In this document: piece after piece, positions 1 to 16,920 of the stretch
Layout of the letters: each line of letters starts with the position of its first letter
Numbering within the stretch: the stretch's first letter is position 1
DNA from: Eudorina sp. 2006-703-Eu-15
Taxonomy: Eukaryota > Chlorophyta > Chlorophyceae > Chlamydomonadales > Volvocaceae
Direction: 5' to 3'
NCBI GenBank assembly: GCA_003117195.1
Contig: BDSI01000024.1
Span: 905,168 to 969,167, forward strand
DNA: 64,000 bases
Translations under genes and position numbers: made by a program
Notes under the pieces: generated by a model
Told to the model about the DNA's origin: nothing
The model's input: the letters and a program-made list of their open reading frames with translations, nothing else
Database searches by the model: none

Positions 1-938
1 ACCGGACCGGAAGCTCCGAGTTGGTCTGATGACCGAAGCATACTTGTATCATTCACTCCTGAACAGGTTAGGGGACAATTCGATAAGGTCGATCTCATCC
101 GCGGGTACAAGTTCTGTGTCGCCATGGAGAACTCCATCACCAAGGACTACATCACAGAGAAGCTGTGGCAGGTAAGCTTTGATGGCGATCGAGGCTATGC
201 CCTTGCAGCGGATATCAGCTGCGCATTCTGCCAGCGCGTTGCGATGCCGTGGACCTGATCATCGTTGTGGAAAAAGGCCCCCTATGCGGACCCCTGTGCT
301 TGACTTTTCTTGTGAATGGTTGCTGAAGCAGTGCTAGTGTTAAAGCCAACACCGCGCGTCATGACACGCGAAGCAGCCGGCACTCATATTCTTACGCTTC
401 TGGTTGCGACCTGGCCAGGCACTCGAGGCGGGTTGTGTGCCTGTCTACCTTGGGCCTCACAACGTGGCGGAATTCCTCCCTGACCCGGATGCAATCATCG
501 ACTACAATAAATTCGGATCGCCTGAAAAGCTCATGAAGGTGCGAAGCATATGAGGCTGTCGGTAGGCAAAGACCTACGATAGGAATACCTACTCATGTCC
601 CTGACTCCCGGTCCTATAGCTGCATGTGACGCTGTGCGTTACGGATTACGTTCTAGAAACGGCGTGGGATGATTTTGGTTGTGTTCCCCACTGAACAGGA
701 GCTCGAGCGCCTCAGTAACAACAAGACTGCGTACGAGGCAAAACTGGCATGGAAGAGCCGCAAGTGGGAGGACCTAGCGCCATCGTTCTTGTCCATGACG
801 GAGCGGTCGCATGTGCGCCAACCACACACTCGTTGCCAGCTCTGCCGCCTCGTGCTTAAACACAGATACAAGCCTCAAAACTTCTCAACATGCCTCTTCA
901 ATGATGTATGGATGAAGGATTACAGAGTTGCGGAATGA
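1..938 (+). CDS. GT10 alpha-1,3-fucosyltransferase, C-terminal part
   Basis: This is the 3' end of a fucosyltransferase gene; the 5' part lies left of the window. Exons read 1-171, 419-538 and 699-938, all joined in phase 0 with GT-AG introns; the 3' end at 938 is simply the first stop. Joined, they give the GT10 signature: ENSITKDYITEKLWQ, then ALEAGCVPVYLGP and a conserved Asp/Asn-rich segment (DPDAIIDYNKF). GT10 enzymes move fucose from GDP-fucose to N-acetylglucosamine on N-glycans or other Golgi glycans, and this motif forms the nucleotide-sugar pocket. The tail carries a CxxC pair (TRCQLCRL) often seen at the C-terminus of plant and algal members. A possible further acceptor lies near 80-82 (CAG before GTTAGG), so the true left limit of the first exon is unsure. 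Family call firm; acceptor sugar unknown. Confidence 0.92.
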
Positions 939-2071
939 GGCGTCTAGTCCTGCAACGTGCAAGTACGCGTGCCTGGTGACCCACTTCGGACAGATATTGA
1001 GTAATGGACGACGGATTTTAACGTGATTCGTTGATTGGGTGAAGGTACATGGGAAGGATCCAACGGACTGGTGTAGCCACCTGCGGGAGGCAGCACTCGT
1101 AATATGCATGGCCCGTTAATCGGTGGCGTGACTTATTTCGCTTTGGATGAACAGGGCGGGTGAATGAACAGAGAGCACATGGCAGTGGAGGGTCCGCTGA
1201 GAGCTGGATTCGCGTGTGCAAGCAGGGGAGCGAATCCCTGCGCGTCAGAGCTGCTGCACCGTTGCCACCGGCGACGTTCGTTTAAATTTGGCGAACCGTG
1301 TGTATTCAGTGTTTTTGGGGTCATCTGGCGGACTCAAATACCTCATGGCTGGGCAAGTTTGTACGGCACCAAGCGGCCATATTCGTTATCTCCTACGCCG
1401 CCCATTACTCCCCTCCCATAATGCATTGGCGCGAGCTGCCGACAGCTGTCGAAAATGACCGTCAGCACGCAAATCCTCAATAACTAGCCTTTGCTAGGCC
1501 AGAAGCTTACAACGCGTCCAAATAAAACTCTTCAACACTGGTGCAATTGCACACGTTCCCATGTAGTTTGCACCAACTTCGCTCGCAAAACCCAAGAGTG
1601 CGTGTCATCTTCATCTACGATCGCCCTTCGAAGCAGCCGACATGTCGGCGTCCAAAACAGTCCTACGACAACTTCACGTCAGCCATGTGCACGCGTATAG
1701 TTTGCGCGGTGTCAACACCAGTCGTAGCGTCAACATTATCGGAATCTGTAATCAACATAAATAAAATACAACACACGGGGTCTTGTAACCCATGTTGCAA
1801 CAAGTTGCATGCTGCGTTCCCACCCGAACATGCCTTCGGTGCACCTTGTTGGGCGGGAGTCATGGACAGCTAATTACCGGCGGGGTCTCCAAACTCGAGT
1901 TGCGATATATAAGCATACAGTAATACACAGCCGTTGCAAGCCGCTGGCAACAACTATTGCGGGCCCACGGCGAGCATCGAACCACGACTACCAACGCCAC
2001 GGCTTGATGCCATCGTGATCATTTAACACGAAAACTGAGAGCATAGAAGCTGTTGTCTCTCAACCTTGTCA
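939..2071. other. Intergenic stretch between convergent genes
   Basis: No exon with convincing coding character or family match was seen. The stretch should contain the 3' UTRs of the fucosyltransferase (+) and of the unknown membrane gene (-). A TGTAA lies near 1746 on the plus strand and a TTACA (TGTAA on the minus strand) near 1508. These are candidate polyadenylation signals for the two converging transcripts. Short ORFs here overlap on several frames and lack codon bias. Confidence 0.5.
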
Positions 2072-4956
2072 TTAGGTTGCAACCTCGCTCAGCTGTAGGT
2101 CCGCCACAGCGCCGCGCCTGCTAGAATCAATACTTGTAGTAAACGATGCCCGGCCCTTGGATTCGTCCCCAGCAGCAGGGCTCTTTGGCGCGTCTGCAAT
2201 CGGAGATCCCGAGCCCGGTCTCCGCATCAACCGTTTCAAGGCTGGAGCCTGACTTTCCGGCGTCCGGAGGTGGCCAGCTGCTGGCGCACGGCGTACGGCC
2301 GTGCGGCCCGGGCTTGCCATCGTACCATCGTCGAGCGGTCGCCGTCCATCACTTTCTTGGGAATGCATCGAAGTTGCAGCATGGCTGCGCAAATCTTTGG
2401 CGCACGAGTCGGGCGCTGCGGTGTCCAGAGGCTCCAGACTCAATGCGGACCGAGGTGTTGTGTCCTCGGCCTCATCCAATACCCTTTGCCGCCATGAACC
2501 CGATGTGCGGACGTCCACCGGTAAGTCCGTGCCCTTTCCACCATCGGTGCCGCTCTCCACGACTCCTGAACGTGCGGGCATGGCAACGTCCGCTCTTGCG
2601 TCCAGACTGCGGGCTGCTGCAGGGAAAGCGGAGCCGGAGCCGACGGTTGCGATGGCGATTGCTCGGTCCACAGGCTGGATTGGAGGCAGGCTGGTAGCAG
2701 GAGTCATCGCAGTATCCCTGGAACTGCTGACCTCCAACGAGTCGCCATCTCCGTGCTCCACCGCTTTTTCTGATTTGGCGGCAGGTTCCAAAAAAGGATT
2801 GCGGCCAGATGCACGTCCCGGTGGGCTGCTCCGAACCACCGCCTGGGAACCAGAGGGCGCAGCCGCTTCACCTCGAGACATCGTGGCCGACCCGCAGGGC
2901 TCCTGCCCGACCGTGCCACCACGCCCGCTACTGATCCTGGTAGTCAAAGCGTTCGCCGAAGGGCTTCCTGGGCTGGCCGCGCTGGGCGCCATGGAGGGCG
3001 TACTGTTGTTGAACAGGCCGACAGCGAAGGGATTCTCAGGAGTCACTGCTTGTGGCCGCGGCTTGCTCGCAGGCGCCGGGGTTGCTGTGGGCAACTTGAG
3101 GGGCGGGACAGGTGGTGGGCGTGGCGCGATGACGTTGCTGTTGCCTGCAGGGGCGCTCGTCGGCGTGCCTTGATGTTGCTTTTGCCTGCGCGGAGGTGTC
3201 AAGCGGCAAAGTGAGACGGCTCAGCCTCGTGCCCTCGGCTGAACTCAGTAATGCCCGGCCAGCAAATCCTTACCATCGCGCCTTGCGCTCAGCCGCTCTC
3301 CGTGCCATCGCCGCCTCGTCGCTCTCCGTGTTATTGGCGTACAGTTGCTCGAAGGTAATGACAGGCATTGGCGGCGGGATCTCTCCAGCAGCGGTCATTT
3401 CATTGGCGCGGCGGATGCGGTCGGACAAATCCGCCAGCATGCGGTCATCCAGAGCTACATATGGCCGATCTGCTGCCTGCTCTGCCGCGCCGCGCGCTCC
3501 CCGTTGGTTGCCTGACACGTTCGTCACCTGATAACGGCAAGGACACGGAATTCCCCATTCTGTAACTGCAATACTATGTAAGGTCAATACATTCTCGACC
3601 ATGAGCTCACCTCCTTAGCGCGCGACGCGGCCATAAACTGCTGCCACTGCTTAAGGCTCTCGCCTGCAAGGCCAGGCACTCCGCTGCTGCGCTTTGCAGG
3701 ACCAGTCGTCGACTGCGACGGGTTATGGGGTATAATCTTCTCGACACGCACGCTTGGTTGAACGTCCATGTCCTGCGAACCATCGTGTGATGCCGAGGTA
3801 AAGCGCATTGACCTTCATGCTCTTCGCCCGGCTTCGCATCGACATACCTTGATGGGCGGCAACTCTAGGTTCACGCTGTCGACCACCAGGGCACGTTGAA
3901 AGCGCTGTCAGTGGATAGAGGCGTAGGGTGTTAGTTAGGATCCCGAAGGACAAGGCGGTAGGGCCCGTACGGCAGTACGTCATCACATGGCCACACTTTA
4001 CAAATGCAACCGACGCGAATTTGAGACGCTTTCCTTCAGGGCTATTGGACGGATGTCAGCTTAGACCCGATGCAAGCGTGTGGTACCTGTTTCTGTCGGG
4101 CGAGATTATCCTTCTTGACTGCAGCTCGCTGTGCCTGCTCCCGTTTCTTTTCCACCATTTCTCTCCATCGACGATACAGCCAAAAACTGCCGCACGCCAG
4201 GGCTGCCGCCGTGGTGACCGCGAAAGCCGCCACTGGGACACGAGACTGTTGCAGGCAGAACGTCATGTGGTCACGCAAGGCACGCAGTGTCATACTGGTC
4301 ACGGCGAAAGGCATTACCTGCATGGCAGGGACAGGCACCGCCTGCGTCGCAACGAGCCGAACCGGCGCCGGTGCAACCTCGTTGCCCCTGTGCGCAGGGC
4401 CTGAGGAGTAGCGCCCCGAGGAGCAACGTCGCGACATCGCTTCGCTCGGAGCCGTCGAGTTGGCGGCATCCCTTCTTTGCGATGTCGCAAATGACACGCT
4501 GGCGCGTAATGAACTGTCGGCAGATGCCTGGATTGAGGCGCGAGCTTGCGGGCCAGCAAACATATGTGCCAGCACCGACTGAAGTCTGCAGACCAGATTC
4601 ATCAGCCACTGCAAGGGATTACGGATGAATGCTTGCAGCGACAAGTCTGGGAAGCGCGTCGTCTGAATGACCGACGGGACGCTGTTTTGCATCAACCAGG
4701 TAGCGGTCGACTCGGCGGGGCTTGGCGCCGAGACTGGCAGCTGTCTCGGAGTGGATACTTTAAACGCTGATGGTACGGGAACTGAGCCGAACTGATTGAG
4801 TGAGGCTGCAGCTACCACGGTCGGCGCGCCCTGTGGTCGGGTCATTTGACGCAGGTCCGGCACAGAGTTCCGCAATGAAGCCAGTCGAGCAGAGGGCCAC
4901 CGAGGAGAGGTCATAGAGTTGCTACTGCTACAAGCCATTGTGCTTAAGGACTCCAT
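2072..4956 (-). CDS. Unknown protein, one membrane segment, Pro/Ser-rich tail with two NPF motifs
   Basis: The family is not recognised. Four minus-strand exons join in consistent phases: 4087-4956, 3611-3772, 3274-3527 and 2072-3185, where the last junction splits a Trp codon. They give about 799 residues. I chose the ATG at 4956 because a TATATAAAG box at 5007-5015 would leave almost no leader for the in-frame ATG at 4989. The first 235 residues are polar. One hydrophobic segment follows at about 240-262 (VPVAAFAVTTAAALACGS), then a strongly basic, probably helical stretch. Exon 3 holds a short charged region (LDDRMLADLSDRIRRANE). The last 370 residues are Pro/Ser/Ala-rich and disordered-looking, with NPF tripeptides near 480 and 558. 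NPF is the ligand of EH domains in endocytic adaptors, so a membrane-traffic role is conceivable, but this is inference only. Confidence 0.68.
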
Positions 4957-5006
4957 TTTCGGCAGTGGACAAGAGTAACAAACGGTCAACTCGGTCGCTT
5001 GGTATA

Positions 5007-5015
5007 CTTTATATA
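5007..5015 (-). promoter_or_regulatory. TATA-like box of the unknown membrane gene
   Basis: On the minus strand this reads TATATAAAG, about 50 bases before the ATG at 4956. The spacing fits a transcription start near 4980. It is the basis for preferring the 4956 start over the in-frame ATG at 4989. Confidence 0.45.
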
Positions 5016-5024
5016 AGGTTAGGT

Positions 5025-6166
5025 ATAATAAACATTGTCACGAAAGCAGAAACTAAGCGTTGTGGTCTGAAAGGAACAGCACAAGGATTCCAGTGGGCTA
5101 GTTTTTGGATCCAGGTTGAAAGTTTGAATTGGGCAAAGCATCCATCCGCACGACCAATCGTATGTAATTTCCCACCTTGAATGATCGTAAAAGAGCATGC
5201 GCGAACTCCTTCTAGATGTTATCACAGATTGAGGAATGGTCCCACGGTTCGGGGCCTGGTGCTCCAGTTGCGCCGTACCGAGTAGTTCCGTCGCCACTTG
5301 CCACAGCCATACGGATGCGAAGCGTTACGCTTCCACAACCCTCCACAACCCTCGCTGCACGGTTGGACACCAGTGGTGACCTATGCGCCTGACTGCAGGA
5401 GCGCTCTTCGCAGCTGCAGGTCCTCCCGCTGTCCATAACCTCTTTGCATGCTTGTTCCCTCCCTCCCCCCCATTACAACAGTGCCTCGGTGTGCAAGGAC
5501 GTGCGTTCAATCGAGATCCATATGGTCTCGGGATTACTCGCAGTGTTTCCACGGCGGGTCCAATCCTTCTTCTTTTCTGGAACGTTGTGGTGCAAAGTTC
5601 CTTCGTGGCTTCGTCGGTAGAGGGCCGCTGGGGCTTCCCCGGGTATCAAAGTCCGCTATTACATTTTGTCATACCAAAGCACTCCCGTACTTGAGAAGGT
5701 GGACAAGGGAACATGGGGTTACCCACGCGTTACCAAGGCTGGCATGGCATGTTGCGCAATGATCACCGCAATGGACGGCTCCAGGCCTAACAGCCGAGTC
5801 CAGGAGATCATGTCTCCTCATTTCGCATTCAACAGGCCATCTCCCCAACCAGCTTGATTGCGAGGTGCGCAATGCCCGCACGATATACTCAGTACATGTC
5901 ATGGCTCATGGGCTCTTCCACAACAGCGCAACCGCCACGTGCTGGGGAGTAAGCGGTTGGTCCGTGCGGGTTTCTCGCTACACACATCCCGCAGTGCTCG
6001 TCCTACCGAACAGCCCCCCCAAAATGATCCACAGGTCTCCCCTACCGCGCCGCGCATAAGTGCACGTGCATAATCTCACGTCGTCACCCCACTGCGGTAG
6101 CCATGTCACCAGCACAATGCGTGGATCCATGGTTCCTACAAGGTAAGGCAGTCTAGGTCCAATAGC
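5025..6166. other. Intergenic stretch, no gene seen
   Basis: The short ORFs on both strands overlap one another, lack recognisable domains and show no phase-consistent splice structure. The left edge is the presumed upstream region of the unknown membrane gene, and the right edge borders the 3' UTR of the purine gene. Confidence 0.4.
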
Positions 6167-6171
6167 TTACA
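6167..6171 (-). promoter_or_regulatory. TGTAA polyadenylation signal, purine gene
   Basis: Plus strand TTACA, so TGTAA on the minus strand, about 450 bases past the stop of the phosphoribosylamine-glycine ligase. TGTAA is the usual green-algal poly(A) signal. Confidence 0.4.
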
Positions 6172-6619
6172 CGCCTCCACAAACACACTCACCATGTTCG
6201 CGCCGGGCCCATCCCTGCCACAAACCCCACCCCCCCACTTCGTTCGAAAGCCGTTTCCGAGGCCACGTCGTCCTTTGACAGTCCCCAAGGTTGCCGAATG
6301 CACATCCAAACCCCCATCCAAGCCCCACGTTTCCTCCCAGGCGACTGCAATAGGCGCCGTTACGACGTCATCACACGAGGATCCGGATGTCGAAAGGAGC
6401 AAGTCGTCCACGCTCTTCGGCAGCGCGGCCACCAAGCGGTCTCACGGAGCCGCCACGGCACCACCGCAGGTGCGGTCCGTGGCCGTTGGACCCCATCTCT
6501 GGCTTGCGGTTCCCATTGCCCCCCTTTGTTGATTATCACGACAGCAAAACCGCAGAGAGTCACCACCCCTCCGCTACCCCTCCCCGTCCCCGTCCCCGTC
6601 CCCGTCCCCCGCGGCAACC

Positions 6620-13066
<6,447 letters not shown>

Positions 13067-14491
13067 GTTGATTGTAAATCGTAATACGTGACAACAGATG
13101 TGTGATTTATGATGTGGACGACTTGTTGCAAACTACAAGGCTGCTCACGCGTGCTGCAAGCCAGCCGCGAAAGGTGAGAAGGACCTGATCAGTGCAACGG
13201 TAACAGGGATGAATGATAATATCTCTAGTTGTAGACAATGCCAGAGAAGCCATATCTGGCTCCACAACACCGAAACCATTCCAGCGTGACAGATGGAAAA
13301 CGTGTCACGAATAAGGCGTCCTACAATTTCCTTCCCTTGAACACTGTCATATTGTATGCTCATCATGCAGATCACATTGTTCCCAAGCCCTCATTACTAG
13401 CACGAAGCGACGAACGACTGTGGAATAGGGGACGTCGCTTAACATCTCGTTAAAACCAAGCCGCTTCGTGGCCGTATGTAGCTTGCACATATCTCTTAAG
13501 AGACCCCGCGCGAAAAGTCCGATGTAGGGGAAACTCCGCGTGCCTCCGTCAGCTTGCGACCCCTGGTCCTTGACGCAGGGTCGCAGCTGGTAGTTTTCCA
13601 TCCATGATCCATGTTGTAACCCAGGACTGCTTTACGAACTCAGAAGCGCACGTTGGGTTCGCCCAGCTTCGCCCTTGGCATTGCCGTGGATGGTTTTTAC
13701 ACCCTAATCGCAACAAGCGTACAGCGCACAAAGCACCACGACCTCTGGGAGACGGGTTGATCCTGGGGCCAACGACGTTCCAGGGTGCAATCCTACCAAA
13801 CGGGAGAGTGCCGATTGCTCGGCACGGACCTGAAATACGGTAACCGCAATAGGTAACCGGCTGCACAGAGCACAACACACACCTGCACGACCGCCGACAC
13901 TGATGGGCACAGGCCGCTCCTGCTGCGCACCCGCGCAATATGCTTGCAGGTACATTGCCTGGTAGATACCAAAAGGGATACGGTACTCACATGCCAGGTA
14001 GTCCCAATCTGATGGCTGAACAAAACAAGGACGGGGACAAATGCCTCTCCTTATCGTGAGCCGAGCTCCGAAGTATTTGTTCTTACGCCAGACGCAGCAT
14101 TTCACATGAGCATGGTGAGCACCTGAGGACTTTCTGCGACGCCTACCTGCCATGAATGCCGTGCATGATTCCGCATGTTTGATGACTGCTGCCAGGCCTC
14201 CAGTGCTGCTGCCTCTCCCACGCGCCTCAGTACGAGGGCCCGACCCAGATGACGGACTCCATTACGAGGAGCACACTTCCAACACGCCGACTCACTGCGC
14301 TCACACACGTCGCTAGCCATGCATTGCCGCATGGGGGTGGTCCCGCTCGTTTGCTGTCCGGCACACCTGCTGTGCCCGACAGCAGGTGGCCCCAGTGTCC
14401 CATACGGTATGTACACCAGCCATACCCGGCATCATTCATAATAATACCCAGCGGCCACCGCGGGCCCTCCCTGCACGCGTGGCACGCACCA
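13067..14491. other. Intergenic: purine gene promoter and glycosyltransferase 3' UTR
   Basis: No supported exon. The right part should be the 3' UTR of the minus-strand glycosyltransferase-like gene, with a TGTAA on the minus strand near 13697. The left part is the presumed promoter of the purine gene. Short ORFs around 13.6-14.4 kb overlap on both strands and match nothing recognised. Confidence 0.45.
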
Positions 14492-16920
14492 TCACGGCGC
14501 GTCGCGTGTCGCGTACTCTATCCCGTACTCCTTGACGATCCCTTCCCGGAACTGCCCCAGCAGCTCGTGGTAATGCCCCAAGTACAAGCGCTGGTAGCTC
14601 CATGGACGAGCCGAGAAGGCCGCGTACGTCTTCTCTAGAAGGTCCAGTGTCAGATCCTCTATCCTGTCGATCACCAGCACGGGGAGGCCGGTGTACTGCG
14701 GCACAGGCAAAGGGCATATGAGGACACGCGGGTCACAAAGGTCGCACGCGTCAATGCCTCCCCGCGCCATGCTGGAACTGCAGTTACCTGACTTCGCGAA
14801 CCTGACGTGCACAGATGGCGGGACAGCAATTCTGTGGCGCCGTGAATGGACAGCAGCTGGTGGACGCCTGGGCCAAGGTAACATCTCTATGCCCGGACGG
14901 ACGCGCGAAGCGAGGTAGCCAGCCCTAGCCAGCCCTAGTCAGCCCTTCAGAGGGATACATCAGCCGGAAGGTCCATCGACATCTCAAGACCCCAACCGCA
15001 GAATGCCTTTGTCCGGCGCAGTACGATCCATTTTACGACAAGGGAGTGCTTCACGCCGTACGCTGCCCCAGAAAGCATGGACCGCATGCGTCTTCACGGC
15101 GACCCGTCCACTTTGGGCGTGAGGCATGTGGATGTGTCCCAGAATGTCATTCAGCCAGGCCCGGCTCCGGACTCGGGGCAAGGTATCCGTTGCTCCCAGC
15201 GGATGGGCAGCCGTGCATGGATGCACCAGACCCGAGTGCAGGGGTGCACTGCACCCCGCCGCACGCGGGTGCGCTCGCTTCGGGACATTAGAGTGCCGGA
15301 AGTTGAGAATGGGATCTCTGGGTTACAAGCAGCTCCTCGCCTTCCCTTTCGCTGCGATTCAATTCCGCGTGCAAAAAACATCGATATGACCTCCTCCGGC
15401 CCTTCGCCTTGGAGCTGCCCATCCCCCATGCGTACAAGGGCATGGGTTGAGGCTGTCACCCACATTTGGGACCCGGATGCAAACACACGACGTGACACCG
15501 TGAGCAAACGAAACACAACGGCGGTTGGCCCGACAAGCAGCATGTTATTGTGAAATTTGAGTGATTGAACAGACGATACCGTCTAACCGTGGACCCAGTT
15601 GACCCAAACGTTCCATCCCAAAATGCGTACCTGCGAGACGAGATGGTTCCTGAAGACGATAGGATAGCTGCCCAGGTACAGCGCCTCCCAGGTGCGATAC
15701 GTGTCCACTCCGTTGCCCTCGGGCGCCAGCACGAACGCATGCTCGGCCGTTGCTCGGTACATCTGGTCCAGATCCATACTCGTAGGGCACGTGGACACGT
15801 CCCGCAGCGGCCCACGGCAGGTGTAGTTCCATACAGGTTCCCGAATCCTTGGGCGCGCAGGTGGGGCAAAACCAGCGAACGAGCGATTGGAACAGTTAGC
15901 AGAGCGCTGTGCCCTGCTGCGCAGAGAGCAGTGCGCGTCATACTCCTGCAGAGATCCGCAGTTCCGGCGCAGACAGCAGCACTGTGCTGGGGAACGGGAG
16001 CAACGAGCACACCATGCGTGTCCATCAATGCACCAAGAGGACCTCCTCCCCAAAGCGCGTGTCGGTTGACTGCGTGCCTGCAGTGACTGCTGCGCGCTAG
16101 GAGCGACTCACCGCGGGTTGCTGGCTACGCTAAAGCACACCAGCAGCATCTTGCGCTTGGGATGGTGCACGCTTGGCAGGATGCCCTGATGAAGCCCCAG
16201 TCCGCTGTCCAGCGCGCGCTCCATCGCGCTCAGGAAGCGGTGCGCGTCGTCCTGGATGTCTCTGTAGAACCACTGCGAGACCCCCAACGGAAGGCACGTC
16301 AGCTTTGGCGTCGTTGACGCCGGCAAATCACAGTTCATGGCCGCCCAGTGGAGCAGCTTCTCGTTGCCGACGTATCTCAAGTACGAATGCGGCGCGCCGT
16401 AGTCGCTGTCGCCCGTGGCAAGCACGATCGGCACGTTCAGGTCTGGCCAGACGTTTGCGAAGAATGCGGGGAGGTCGGGCGTGTCGACCCAGATGATCGT
16501 CGTCGGCTGGACGCAGGCAGTGAACTCCGGCTTGTAAGCCGGCAGCTCATACCCGGGCGGGCGGGTGAGTTTCGTGCCGTACACGACGTCCCCCAAGTAC
16601 CTGTTGTTGATGGGGCTAAGCAAATCCTCCTTTGTCACCTTGCCCGAGACGGCCCCGCTATACGGCCAGTGCTTGGCGTGCCACCGCCAGCAGCACAGCT
16701 CAAGGCAAAACCAAGGGCTGGTTCCATTGACGTAGTGCCTCCACTGGTGCAACTCCTCGGTTGTGGCGTCGCGTAGGACTGGCAGCTGGGGTGTTAGGTG
16801 CACGGTGGGCAGCCGTCCTGCCAGCCCCCTGTCCATCAGGCGCCATGAAGACCCAGGCCTCAACAGCCATGGAAGGATCAGAAGAAATGCACCCAGCAAA
16901 TGCCTAAGTATCAACCGCAT
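14492..16920 (-). CDS. Type II membrane glycosyltransferase-like protein
   Basis: Three exons (16112-16920, 15631-15916, 14492-14695) join in phase and give 432 residues. The ATG at 16920 opens with an Arg-rich start and a hydrophobic signal anchor at about 5-21 (LRHLLGAFLLILPWLL), as in Golgi type II enzymes; an upstream in-frame ATG at 16974 would spoil it. The middle has TPKLTCLPLGVSQWF, a loop typical of a broad eukaryotic/viral glycosyltransferase-like family. Residues 334-352 hold the signature PEGNGVDTYRTWEALYLG followed by SYPIV, resembling the donor-binding region of exostosin- and RXYLT1-like enzymes. N-glycosylation sequons (NGT, NYT) suit a luminal protein. The acceptor of exon 2 at 15916 was chosen by phase; another phase-compatible AG lies nearer the WNYTC segment. 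Exact family and donor sugar are unknown. Confidence 0.78.
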
